DNA from: Streptomyces camponoticapitis | GTDB taxonomy: Bacteria > Actinomycetota > Actinomycetes > Streptomycetales > Streptomycetaceae | Length of the DNA stretch: 64,000 bases | Reading direction: 5' to 3' | NCBI RefSeq assembly: GCF_014646115.1 | Contig: NZ_BMMV01000017.1 | Span: 1-64,000, forward strand | Part shown: piece by piece, positions 33,707 to 42,139 of the stretch | How positions within the stretch are numbered: position 1 is the first letter of the stretch | Layout of the letters: every line of letters begins with the position of its first letter | The notes under the pieces: model-generated | What the model was told of the DNA's origin: nothing | The model's database searches: none | What the model saw: the letters and a program-made list of their open reading frames with translations, nothing else | Program-made: the position numbers and the translations under genes

Positions 33707-34516
33707 TCAGACCCGGCACAGGATTTCACCGTGCGGGACCATGAACCAGGCATCGGGCTCCTCGCCCCACGCGCGCCACGCCTCCGCGATCTGGGCGAGC
33801 CGCGCCTCGTCCGCGTGGCCGCCGCGTACGGCCAGTTCCGCGTAGACCGACGCGGTCGTCCGCTCCGCCCACAGACCGCTCCACCAGGCGCGTTCGTCCG
33901 GGGTGGCGAAGCACCACGTGCCCGCTGTGGACGTGATGTCCGTGAAGCCCGCGCGGCGGGCCCAGGAGCGGAGCCTGCGGCCGGCGTCGGGCTCGCCGCC
34001 GTTGGCGCGGGCCACCCGCCGGTACAGCTCCTGCCAGCCGTCCAGGGCCGGGGACGACGGGTACCAGGTGAACGCGCCGTAGTCGCTGTCGCGAGCCGCG
34101 ACGGTGCCTCCGGGCCTGCACACCCGGCGCATCTCGCGCAGCGCCTGTACGGGGTCCCCGACGTGCTGGAGCACCTGATGGGCGTGGACCACGTCGAAGG
34201 AGTCGTCGGGGAAGTCGAGGTCGTGGACGTCGGCGACCGCGAAACGGACGTTGTCCAGGCCGCGCGCCGCGACCGTCTCCCCGGCCCGCTCCAGTACGTC
34301 CGCGGCCGAGTCCACCGCGGTCACCGTGCCGGGCGCCACCAGCGCGGCGAGGTCGGCGGTGATGGTGCCGGGACCGCAGCCCACGTCCAGCACGTCCAGC
34401 CCGGAACGGAGTTCGGGCAGAAGATAGGCCGCCGAGTTCGCCGCCGTGCGCCAGCGGTGCGAGCGCAGGACCGACTCGTGGTGGCCGTGGGTGTAGACGG
34501 CGGTCTCCTTCGGCAT
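33707..34516 (-). CDS. Class I SAM-dependent methyltransferase (UbiE-like)
   Basis: A 269-residue methyltransferase: motif I VLDVGCGPGTITADLA near residue 42, VTAVDSA, and DSFDVVHAHQVLQHVGDPVQ. The C-terminal half has the substrate-cap pattern of YcgJ/UbiE-like enzymes (AFTWYPSSPALDGWQELYRR). Probably monocistronic; no adjacent pathway genes. Confidence 0.9.
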   Translation of the reverse strand: MPKETAVYTHGHHESVLRSHRWRTAANSAAYLLPELRSGLDVLDVGCGPGTITADLAALVAPGTVTAVDSAADVLERAGETVAARGLDNVRFAVADVHDLDFPDDSFDVVHAHQVLQHVGDPVQALREMRRVCRPGGTVAARDSDYGAFTWYPSSPALDGWQELYRRVARANGGEPDAGRRLRSWARRAGFTDITSTAGTWCFATPDERAWWSGLWAERTTASVYAELAVRGGHADEARLAQIAEAWRAWGEEPDAWFMVPHGEILCRV

Positions 34517-34605
34517 GACCGGACTCCCTCTTGTGAAGTGATCCCGTCACGGTACGCCGCGATGTCGGAATATGAGACCTGCGTCTCGGGATGTGGTCGT
34601 CGGCT

Positions 34606-35169
34606 TCACCCGGAGGCCGTTCGCCGCCACTCCTCGCGGGTGAGCGCGTACTCCACCTCCCCCTCCTCCGAGCCCTCGATGACCTCCGGCCACTCCTCGA
34701 CGTAGGTACGGACGAAGACCAGCCCGGCCTTCTCCATGACCCGCCGGGAAGCGGTGTTGACCGTCATCGTGTTCGCCGTGACCCGCTCGGTGCCCAGCTC
34801 CGTGAAGGCCTTGCGCACGAGCGCGCGGGCGCCCTCCGTGGCGTATCCCCGGCCCCACACGGCCCGGTGCAGCCGGTACCCCAGCTCCACCACCTCCCAG
34901 CCGGCGTCGTTCAGCGGCCGTAGCTCGAACCAGCCCAGCCACTGGCCGGTGGTCCGCTCCTGCGCCGCCCAGAAGCCGCGCCCGAGCAGCCGGGGCAGGG
35001 CCTCGGCCCGGAAGGTCTCGGGCGCGGCGGGCACGCCGCCGTCGATGAAGCGCTTCACCCCGGGGTCGTTGTCCAGCGCGAGGAGCCGGTCGAGGTCGGC
35101 CTCGACGCAGTCGCGCAGCCGCAGCCGGGGGGTTTCGAGGAAGGGGGCGGGTTCGGATTCCATGCGCAT
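34606..35169 (-). CDS. GNAT acetyltransferase (RimJ/RimL type)
   Basis: A 187-residue acetyltransferase: ETPRLRLRDCVEADLDRLLA, then VVELGYRLHRAVWGRGYATE (acetyl-CoA loop) and TVNTASRRVMEKAGLVFVRT. Start taken at ATG 35169 (ATG 35163 equally possible). The gene lies downstream of the PAP2-kinase gene, 71 bp from its stop. Confidence 0.9.
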   Translation of the reverse strand: MRMESEPAPFLETPRLRLRDCVEADLDRLLALDNDPGVKRFIDGGVPAAPETFRAEALPRLLGRGFWAAQERTTGQWLGWFELRPLNDAGWEVVELGYRLHRAVWGRGYATEGARALVRKAFTELGTERVTANTMTVNTASRRVMEKAGLVFVRTYVEEWPEVIEGSEEGEVEYALTREEWRRTASG

Positions 35170-35240
35170 CAGCTTCGGCCCCGTGCCCCGGCCCGCGCCA
35201 CCGGTATTTCCCGCGTCGGGCCGCCCGCCTCCGGCGACGG

Positions 35241-36743
35241 TCACTGGAACGCGTGCGGGCGGTAGACCGTCAGCGCCTCGTTCGCCTTGTCGATGGTCAA
35301 CTCGACCGGTGACTCGGCCACTTCGCCGTCGAAGGCCAGCGGCGTACCGGGCGCGATACCCGTGATCCGCACCCGCCGCATCCGCTCCGCCGCGTGCACC
35401 GGCGACCGGCTCAGCGGCCCGGCCGCCGCCGCGGCCAGCAGCCGCAGACTGGGGAAGCTCCCGCCGTGCACGATACGCACGTCCAGCAGCCCGTCCGCCA
35501 GATCGAGTCGGTGGCCCGGGGTGAACCCGAACCGCTGGTAGATGCCGTTCCCCGCGAACAGCATCCACAGCGACCGGTGCCTGCCGTCGAACTCCGCCCG
35601 GAGCTGGTGCTGGCCGCGCAGCACCTTCGACGCCGCCACCACGCCGGCGGGCCAGCCGCCGATCCGTGGCGCCCAGTGCTCCCGGACCCGCACCAGCTCC
35701 GGATAGACGCCCAGGCTGAAGGTGTTGAGGAAGTGACCGCTCGTCCCGTCGGGCCCGGTGAACCGCCCCAGGTCGACGCGGACGGCGTCGCCCGCCGCCA
35801 TCGCGCGGCAGGTGTCCTGCGGATTCTCGATCCCGAGGTCGTACGCGAAGTGGTTCAGCGTGCCGCCCGGGAACACCGCCAGCGGCAGCCGGTGCCGGGC
35901 GGCCACCACCGCGGCCCGGTTGACCGTGCCGTCGCCGCCGACCACACCGAGCGCGGCACAGCGCTCCGCCGCCTTCTCCAGCTCCGTGTTGACCTCCTCC
36001 GGCTCGCACTCCACGAACTCCGCGAGCGGCAGCGAATCACGCAGCGCGTTCGCGGTGTCCGACGAACCCGACGCGCGGTTGACGACGATCACCATGCCGT
36101 CGCCTTCCGGAAGCTCCGGCGCCTGCGCGTGCGGCCGCCCCGGCGACGGCAGCTGGGAGCGGGTCGGCACGATGCCGCGCACCGCGTACGCCGCCCCCAC
36201 CCCCAGCGCTGCGCCCACCAGCACATCACTCGGGAAGTGCACGCCCGTGTAGACGCGGGACGCCGCGACGGAGAAGGCGATCGGGGCCACCACCGCTCCC
36301 CAGCCCTTGGACTCCAGGGCGACACCCGTGGCGAAGGCGGCCGCCGACGCCGCGTGCCCGGACGGGAACGAGGTGGTGACCGGCTGCCGCTTCAGCTGCC
36401 TGATCACCGGAACCGCGTCCAGGACCGGGCGCCTGCGGCGTACCGACCGCTTGCCCACGGTGTTGATCGCGGCCGAGGCCACGGCGAGCGAGGCCACCCC
36501 GCGCAGGGCGGCGCGCCGTGAGCGCTGGCCTCGCCCGAGGAGGGCGATCCCGGCCGCGGCGCCGAACCAGAGGAGACCGTGGTTGGCGGAGCGGCTGAGG
36601 CGTGGCAGTACCGGTTCGGCGCCCGGCCAGTTCCGGTGCGCCGCCGCCCGGAAGATTCGCTGGTCCCAGCCGGTGAGCAGCGCGGCGACCCGGGCCCGGG
36701 TGCGGGGATCGGCCGGGGGACGGCCCGCGTAGATGTCAGACAT
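35241..36743 (-). CDS. PAP2 phosphatase fused to a diacylglycerol-kinase-like domain
   Basis: A 500-residue two-domain lipid enzyme. Residues 30-200 are a membrane PAP2 phosphatase with KRSVRRRRP, PSGHAAS and SRVYTGVHFPSDV, the three active-site blocks. Residues 215-500 are a DagK/YegS-type lipid kinase with VGGDGTVNRA and VFPGGTLNHFAYDL for nucleotide binding. The fusion couples dephosphorylation of a phosphatidate- or polyprenyl-phosphate-type lipid with a kinase of the opposite direction. It recurs in actinobacteria. Start ATG 36743 (MSDIYAGR); longer starts are possible. Confidence 0.9.
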   Translation of the reverse strand: MSDIYAGRPPADPRTRARVAALLTGWDQRIFRAAAHRNWPGAEPVLPRLSRSANHGLLWFGAAAGIALLGRGQRSRRAALRGVASLAVASAAINTVGKRSVRRRRPVLDAVPVIRQLKRQPVTTSFPSGHAASAAAFATGVALESKGWGAVVAPIAFSVAASRVYTGVHFPSDVLVGAALGVGAAYAVRGIVPTRSQLPSPGRPHAQAPELPEGDGMVIVVNRASGSSDTANALRDSLPLAEFVECEPEEVNTELEKAAERCAALGVVGGDGTVNRAAVVAARHRLPLAVFPGGTLNHFAYDLGIENPQDTCRAMAAGDAVRVDLGRFTGPDGTSGHFLNTFSLGVYPELVRVREHWAPRIGGWPAGVVAASKVLRGQHQLRAEFDGRHRSLWMLFAGNGIYQRFGFTPGHRLDLADGLLDVRIVHGGSFPSLRLLAAAAAGPLSRSPVHAAERMRRVRITGIAPGTPLAFDGEVAESPVELTIDKANEALTVYRPHAFQ

Positions 36744-36847
36744 GCAACGCGGGTACCCCATACGGCGTGGCCCCAAGCAGGGGGCGGAGCCGGCCGTGGG
36801 ACCGGCCGGACTCGCGTCCGGCCGGGGGGCCGGGGAAAGTGGGAGTC

Positions 36848-37420
36848 ATGGATGATCGACTGCTGGACCGGCACGACGAGGCGCTCGGCCTGTTCACGGA
36901 CCGGGTGCACGCCGTCCGCGCGGACCAGTGGGGCGCGCCGACGCCCTGCTCGGCGTGGTCCGTACGCGACCTGGTCAATCACCTGACCTCCGAGCAGCTC
37001 TGGGTGCCCCCGCTGGTGAGCGAGGGCCGGAGCATGGCGGAGGTGGGCGACGCCTTCGACGGCGATGTGCTCGGTGACGACCCGGTCGCCGCCTGGGACC
37101 GCGCGGCCTCGGGGGCACGCGCCGCGTTCGCCGAGCGCGGCGCTGCGGAGCGAATGGTCGAGCTCTCGTACGGGTCCACCCGGGCCGGCGCCTACTGCTC
37201 GCAGATGGTGCTCGACGCCGTGGTCCACACCTGGGACCTGTCGCGCGGGATCGGCGTGGACGAGCGGCTGCCCAGGCCGCTGGTCGACTTCGCGCTGGAG
37301 GAGGTCGAGCCGTACGCGGACAGCCTGTCGGCGAGCGGCATGTTCGACCCCCCGCTGGCACCGCCACCGGGCGCCGGCGCCCAGACCAGGCTGCTGGCGA
37401 TGCTGGGCCGCGGGGGCTGA
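36848..37420 (+). CDS. TIGR03086-type metal-binding DinB-like protein
   Basis: A 190-residue helical-bundle protein: TPCSAWSVRDLVNHLTSEQL (first His ligand near 45), VLDAVVHTWDLSRGIGVDER (second His near 133) and an N-terminal His-rich helix (LLDRHDEALGLF). Belongs to the DinB/maleylpyruvate-isomerase superfamily, likely thiol-related, function unknown. GGGAG lies upstream of the ATG. Confidence 0.88.
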   Translation: MDDRLLDRHDEALGLFTDRVHAVRADQWGAPTPCSAWSVRDLVNHLTSEQLWVPPLVSEGRSMAEVGDAFDGDVLGDDPVAAWDRAASGARAAFAERGAAERMVELSYGSTRAGAYCSQMVLDAVVHTWDLSRGIGVDERLPRPLVDFALEEVEPYADSLSASGMFDPPLAPPPGAGAQTRLLAMLGRGG

Positions 37421-37471
37421 CCGGGGGGCCGGACGACCGACCGCGGCCGGTGAGCGCGGGAGGAGGCGGGC

Positions 37472-38695
37472 ATGGGAACGACGGGGACGGTGCGTGAGGG
37501 GCGCGGTCCCGTACGGTACGGGCCGCTCGCCCCGGACATGGGCCTGCCCGCGCTGCCCGAGCTCGTCACCGAGCTCTCCGGCGCCGCCGGAGAGACCTCG
37601 CCCGAGGAGCCCGGCGGCGGGCCGGTGCTGCGGGAGGCGGCCTGCGGCTACTGGTCCAGGCGCGGTCTGCCGACACATCCCCAGGAGGTCGCCGCTGCGG
37701 CCGGCGCCCAGCCGCTGCTCCTGGCGCTGCTCGCCGCGCACGGCGGCGACGTCCTGATGCCCCGCCCGCACCCGGCCTCCTGGGCGCCGCAGGCCAGGCT
37801 CCTCGGGCGGCCCTTCTTCCCGGTGCCGACCCCGGCCGAGTGCGGCGGCGTCCCCGATCTGTACGCCCTCCTGGAGACGGTGCGCCGGGTACGGGCCGAG
37901 GGCGGTCACCCACGGCTGCTGCTGCTCTCGATCGCCGACGACCCGACCGGCACCGTCGCACCGCCCGAGCTTCTGAGGGAGGCGTGCGAGGCCGCCGTCG
38001 CCGAGGGCCTGCACATCATCAGCGACGAGACCTGGCGCGACACCCTGCACCGGCCGCACGAGACGGTGCCGCTCAGCCCGGCCGAGATGTGGCCCGACGA
38101 CGTCACCGTCTTCTCCGATCTGGCGGGCGCGCTCACCCCGGCGTCGTGGCCCGCCGCCGTGGCGCGTTTCCCCGCCACCGGGGTCGGCGCCCGGCGCCGG
38201 GCCAGGACGCTGGACCATCTCACCGCGCTGGGCGCGTTCGTCGCGGCGCCGGTCGCCGCGGCCGCCGCCCGCGCGCTGGACGAGCCGCCCGGAGTGACGG
38301 CGAGGGTCGCGGCCGCCGCCGCGCTGCACGCGCGCGTGGCCGGCGCCGTACATCACATCGTCCTCACCGCCGGGGCGCTGGCCAGACCGCCGCGGGCGGG
38401 CCGTCATCTGTACGCGGACTTCGGCCCGTTGCGCCGGGGGCTCGCCGCACGGGGGGTGGGCGACTCCATGGAACTCGAAGAGTTCCTGGGCGCACGGCTG
38501 GGCATACCGGTGCCCGGCGGGCACCGGTTCGGGGACGAACTGGGCGCGCTGCGGGTGCGGCTCGCCACCGGACCGCTGCTCGGGGCAACCCCGGAGCAGC
38601 GGATGGAGTCCCTCACCGATGTGGAGCCCCTGGAATTGCCGCATGTCGCCGAAGCGCTCAGCATTTTGACGGCGGCTCTGGGGGAGCCGCCCTGA
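37472..38695 (+). CDS. Aminotransferase-fold protein lacking any lysine (predicted pseudoenzyme)
   Basis: A 407-residue protein following the class I/II aminotransferase layout: GLPTHPQEVAAAAGAQPLLL (N-terminal cofactor-domain pattern), SIADDPTGTVAPPELL in place of the NPTG motif, HIISDETWRD in place of the DxxY motif. The Schiff-base region is VTVFSDLAGALTP, where SxSK is expected. I found no lysine anywhere in the sequence, so the internal aldimine with PLP cannot form. The gene is intact and well coded, so it is likely a conserved non-catalytic or non-PLP relative and not a decayed gene. It lies 90 bp before the metallo-hydrolase gene on the same strand. Confidence 0.82.
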   Translation: MGTTGTVREGRGPVRYGPLAPDMGLPALPELVTELSGAAGETSPEEPGGGPVLREAACGYWSRRGLPTHPQEVAAAAGAQPLLLALLAAHGGDVLMPRPHPASWAPQARLLGRPFFPVPTPAECGGVPDLYALLETVRRVRAEGGHPRLLLLSIADDPTGTVAPPELLREACEAAVAEGLHIISDETWRDTLHRPHETVPLSPAEMWPDDVTVFSDLAGALTPASWPAAVARFPATGVGARRRARTLDHLTALGAFVAAPVAAAAARALDEPPGVTARVAAAAALHARVAGAVHHIVLTAGALARPPRAGRHLYADFGPLRRGLAARGVGDSMELEEFLGARLGIPVPGGHRFGDELGALRVRLATGPLLGATPEQRMESLTDVEPLELPHVAEALSILTAALGEPP

Positions 38696-38784
38696 GCCCG
38701 CCGGCCGCCGACCCGACCCGACCCACTCGTCTTCCGGCGTACCGCCCCGGCGAACCGCGTCGCACCGCCCTGAACGGAGCTTCG

Positions 38785-39870
38785 ATGACGGAACACACCG
38801 ATCGGACGGATTCCACCGGGCGCGCGCACGGCACCGCCCCCACCCCCTCCCGGGCCACGGCCTCCGGCCGGACCGCCCGGCCCGGCGGCACGCTCCGCCC
38901 GCTGGGAGAGACCGGCCGTCACTGGCCCCGGTCCTTCTCGCACCGGCTCACCACCCCGCTGCCCGGTGTACGCGCCCTGGCGCGGCTCGCCCGGGAAGGC
39001 GCCGCGCGGCCACGCCCCGGCGCGCTCGACGCCGTACCGAGGCTGCCCGTCGAGCGGGGGCCGCTGCCGTCCGTGGACGCCGCCACCGTCGCCGTCACCT
39101 GGGCGGGGCACGCGAGTTGGGTGGTCCGTATCGGCGGTCTCACCGTCCTGACCGACCCGGTGTGGTCACGCCGGATCCTCGGCACGCCCGCGCGGATCAC
39201 TCCCGTCGGCGTCCGGTGGGAGGAACTGCCGCGCGTCGACGCCGTCGTCATCAGCCACAACCACTACGACCACCTCGACGCGCCCACGCTGCGACGGCTG
39301 CCGAGGGACACCCCGATGTTCGTCCCCGCCGGTCTCGCCCGCTGGTGCAGGCGCCGCCGCTTCACCCAGGTCACCGAGCTGGACTGGTGGGAGGCCGCCG
39401 AACTCCCCCGCGGGGACGGCGGCACCGTACGGTTCGACTTCGTCCCCGCCCACCACTGGTCCAAGCGCACCCTCACCGACACCTGCCGCTCGCTGTGGGG
39501 CGGCTGGATGCTCACCGACGGATCGACCGGCCGGCGCGTCTACTTCGCCGGGGACACCGGCTACGGCCACTGGTTCCGGGAGATCGGCGGCCGGTACCCG
39601 GACATCGACCTCGCGCTGATGCCCATCGGGGCGTACGACCCGCGCTGGTGGCTCAGCGACGTCCACGTGGACCCGGAGGAGGCCGTACAGGCCTGCCAGG
39701 ACGTCGGCGCGCGGAACATGGCGCCCATGCACTGGGCGACGTTCGTGCTCTCGGCCGAGCCCGTGCTGGAGCCGCTGGAGCGGGTCAGGGCCGCCTGGGA
39801 GCGGACCGGGAGAGCGCGCGAGCAGCTGTGGGACCTGCCGGTCGGGTCCTCACGCCTGCTGACCGTCTGA
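38785..39870 (+). CDS. MBL-fold metallo-hydrolase (NAPE-PLD/UlaG-like)
   Basis: A 361-residue metallo-beta-lactamase-fold hydrolase: the dizinc motif SHNHYDHLD near 157, AHHWSKRT near 220, FAGDTGYG near 255 and PMHWATF near 315. The pattern matches the N-acylphosphatidylethanolamine phospholipase D/ComEC-independent UlaG-type clade. The first 60 residues are low-complexity. Start ATG 38785 with CGGAGC upstream. Overlaps the convergent DedA gene by 21 bp. Confidence 0.9.
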   Translation: MTEHTDRTDSTGRAHGTAPTPSRATASGRTARPGGTLRPLGETGRHWPRSFSHRLTTPLPGVRALARLAREGAARPRPGALDAVPRLPVERGPLPSVDAATVAVTWAGHASWVVRIGGLTVLTDPVWSRRILGTPARITPVGVRWEELPRVDAVVISHNHYDHLDAPTLRRLPRDTPMFVPAGLARWCRRRRFTQVTELDWWEAAELPRGDGGTVRFDFVPAHHWSKRTLTDTCRSLWGGWMLTDGSTGRRVYFAGDTGYGHWFREIGGRYPDIDLALMPIGAYDPRWWLSDVHVDPEEAVQACQDVGARNMAPMHWATFVLSAEPVLEPLERVRAAWERTGRAREQLWDLPVGSSRLLTV

Positions 39871-40578
39871 CTCCGACGGCCCGTCCGCCGCCGTCGGCCG
39901 CCCCGTCGGACCCTCCGGCGCGCCCTTCCCGTCCCGCCCGGCGGAGCCGTCCGCGTCCGCGCCCTTGCCGCGCGCCCGCAGCTTGCGCCAGATCGCGGGA
40001 CTGCCGCTGATCAGCACCGTCAGAGCCACCGCCGCGACCACGCCCTCCCACGGCTCGGCGAAGAGCGAACCGCCGAGGATCCCGATCAGCTGGTACGTCG
40101 CCGCCCACGCCAGGCACGCCGGCAACGCCCCCTTGATGAACCGCATCGTCGGCCACTTGGTGAGCAGGCACGCCAGCATCACCGGAATCCGCCCCGCGGG
40201 CACCAGCCGCGACAGCACCAGCACCGTCACACCGTGCTCCCGCAGCTTGCGCTGCGTCTGTTCGAGCGTGTCGTCCGCGACCCGCCGCTCCAGCGCCGCC
40301 AGCCAGCGCGAGCCGTTCTTCGAGTTGACCCCGCGCCGCCCCAGCCAGTAGAGCGTGATGTCGCCGAGGAACGCCGCGAACGAGGCCACCACGAATATGT
40401 ACAGCAGCGCGAGCGGCGCCGTCTGATGGAAGGCGACCACCGCCGCCGAACTCACCACCGCGCCCGTCGGCACCACCGGCACCAACGCCCCGAGCGCCAC
40501 CAGCAGGAACAGCGACGGGTAGGTGACGGCCTGCTGCGCGGACTCCGACGGCAGCTGGCTCATGAGCTGGTCGATCAC
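39850..40578 (-). CDS. DedA family membrane protein
   Basis: A 242-residue integral membrane protein of the DedA/SNARE-associated (PF09335) family, linked to undecaprenyl-phosphate or lipid flipping. Features: FLGDITLYWLGRRGVNSK (membrane-embedded acidic site and GR motif), RLVPAGRIPVMLACLLTKWP and four to five hydrophobic segments. The C-terminal 45 residues are a charged tail. The GTG start overlaps the stop of the upstream metallo-hydrolase (GTGA), so the pair is translationally coupled. Confidence 0.9.
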   Translation of the reverse strand: MIDQLMSQLPSESAQQAVTYPSLFLLVALGALVPVVPTGAVVSSAAVVAFHQTAPLALLYIFVVASFAAFLGDITLYWLGRRGVNSKNGSRWLAALERRVADDTLEQTQRKLREHGVTVLVLSRLVPAGRIPVMLACLLTKWPTMRFIKGALPACLAWAATYQLIGILGGSLFAEPWEGVVAAVALTVLISGSPAIWRKLRARGKGADADGSAGRDGKGAPEGPTGRPTAADGPSESDGQQA

Positions 40579-41363
40579 AGGGTGGCCCCCGGCCGCACAC
40601 TCTCGCCGTGCTGAAGCCGGTGGACGGCGACTCCGGGCGCCCGCCGGGCGGCCTGACGGACGAACTCGTCGCCGGGTGAATGGAATTCGTGCGGCCGTAC
40701 GCCGTCCATGCCGATCGGCCAGTACGTGCCGTAGTGCACCGGCACCGCGGCCTCGGGCGAGAGCCGGGACAGCGCCTCGGCCGCGCGGTCGGCGTTCAGA
40801 TGACCGTGGCCCAGGTGCGGCCCCCAGCCGCCCACCGGCAGCAGTGCCACATCGACCGTGCCCACGACGTCCGCCATCTCGTCGAAGAGCCCGGTGTCGC
40901 CCGCGAAGTACGTCCGGCGTTCACCGCTGATCACATAGCCGAGCGCGGGGGAACGCTGCGGTCCCACCGGCAGCCGCCGCCCGTCGTGGCAGGCCGGCAC
41001 CGCCCGTACCCACAGCGGTCCGATCTCCACCTCGTCGCCCGGCTCGACCTCGGTGATCCGCAGACCGCCGCGTCCGACGGCGTCCAGCCGCCGCAGTCCC
41101 GGCACCGCCCGCCGCGCGCCACGCGGCACGATCAGCCGGGTGCCCGGCGCGAGCTTCGCCAGCGACGGCAGATGCAGATGGTCGGAGTGCAGATGCGAGA
41201 CGAGCACGGCATCGGCGACGGCCGCCTCCGGCGGCGGTACGTCACCGCGACGACGGCGCAGATGAGCCAGTCGGCGTGCGAAGAGCGGGTCGGTCAGCAC
41301 CCGGACACCGGAGTCCTCGACCGTGCAGGTGGCATGACCCCACCAGGTGATGACATTTCCCAA
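40575..41363 (-). CDS. MBL-fold metallo-hydrolase (UlaG-like)
   Basis: A 262-residue metallo-beta-lactamase-fold hydrolase starting with VITWWGHATCTVEDSGV (canonical first strand and HA), SHLHSDHLHLPSL (zinc site), CHDGRR, YFAGDTGLFDEM and PVHYGTYWP. Shorter than the homologue at 38785 and on the opposite strand. Coupled with the DedA gene, suggesting a membrane-lipid related task, but the substrate is unknown. Confidence 0.9.
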   Translation of the reverse strand: MGNVITWWGHATCTVEDSGVRVLTDPLFARRLAHLRRRRGDVPPPEAAVADAVLVSHLHSDHLHLPSLAKLAPGTRLIVPRGARRAVPGLRRLDAVGRGGLRITEVEPGDEVEIGPLWVRAVPACHDGRRLPVGPQRSPALGYVISGERRTYFAGDTGLFDEMADVVGTVDVALLPVGGWGPHLGHGHLNADRAAEALSRLSPEAAVPVHYGTYWPIGMDGVRPHEFHSPGDEFVRQAARRAPGVAVHRLQHGESVRPGATL

Positions 41364-41614
41364 AGCGGGACCTCAGCTCCGTCCGTATCCGGCTCTCAGC
41401 GTACGGCGGCCGTCGGCCGAACGGGCAGCAGATGGCTCGCGGCCGCACACCGCGCGCGCCTGAGGGCGTGCGCCTGTGGCAGATTCGTGCACCTGCATGT
41501 GCCCGATACGCGCCTCCTTATGAGGGCGTGATCGGAGTAGGGTCGTCCAACACCGGGGGACGGGGGGCGGCTTCGGGGACGGGGCCGGATGCACTGAGGC
41601 GGGGGACCAGAGAC

Positions 41615-42019
41615 ATGGGCGAGTTACGAGTGGCGGCCATAGCCAGCCTCACCCCGCTCGAAGAACTCGACCGCGAGCCGTTCCTGGTCGACATCCGCGG
41701 CCAGCAGGCGATGTGCGCGCGCTGGGCGGCCGACAAGGGGTACGTCGTCACGCGGCAACTGCTCCTCTACGGGACGCGCTCCGACCACTGCGGGCTCTGG
41801 GTCGATGTCGAGGCGGGAGCGATCGACGCCTTCGTCGTCCCCAACGAACGGGTGCTCGACCGGGCGTTCGCGTCCGTGCCCGCCTTCACCGCCGAGTGCG
41901 AGCGCCGCGGCGTCCCCCTGGAGACCGTGGGGATGGACGAACCTGTCTACGACGCGACGTCCAAGGCCAAGGTCCACCGCAGGCTCTCCATGCCGACGGC
42001 CGGCTACGACGGCTGCTGA
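41615..42019 (+). CDS. Conserved hypothetical protein, possibly resolvase-fold
   Basis: A 134-residue soluble protein: VAAIASLTPLEELDREPFLV, QQAMCARWAADKGYVVTRQL and ECERRGVPLETVGMDEPVY. The layout (QxxxCxxWAxxKGYxV, then a hydrophobic DAFVV strand, then a helix with RRGVPLETV) recalls the N-terminal domain of serine recombinases without the DNA-binding part. That reading is weak. Preceded by GGGGGACCAG; the 250 bp upstream carry no gene. Confidence 0.65.
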   Translation: MGELRVAAIASLTPLEELDREPFLVDIRGQQAMCARWAADKGYVVTRQLLLYGTRSDHCGLWVDVEAGAIDAFVVPNERVLDRAFASVPAFTAECERRGVPLETVGMDEPVYDATSKAKVHRRLSMPTAGYDGC

Positions 42020-42139
42020 CCCCGCCCCGCGCCTTCCGGACCCCTCTCCTTCAAGAAGACAGGCCCCACCGCCCGCTGTGCGAGGCTGTGGAGCGAGCCC
42101 GTGGCGGTGTGCGGGCCCTGGACGTGAGGTGAGAACGCG

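Noticed and set aside
36404..38644. 746-codon minus-strand frame over the DinB-like and aminotransferase-like genes
   Set aside because: Shadow frame; the plus-strand genes carry the recognisable motifs. Only its leftmost part overlaps the genuine PAP2 gene, in another frame.
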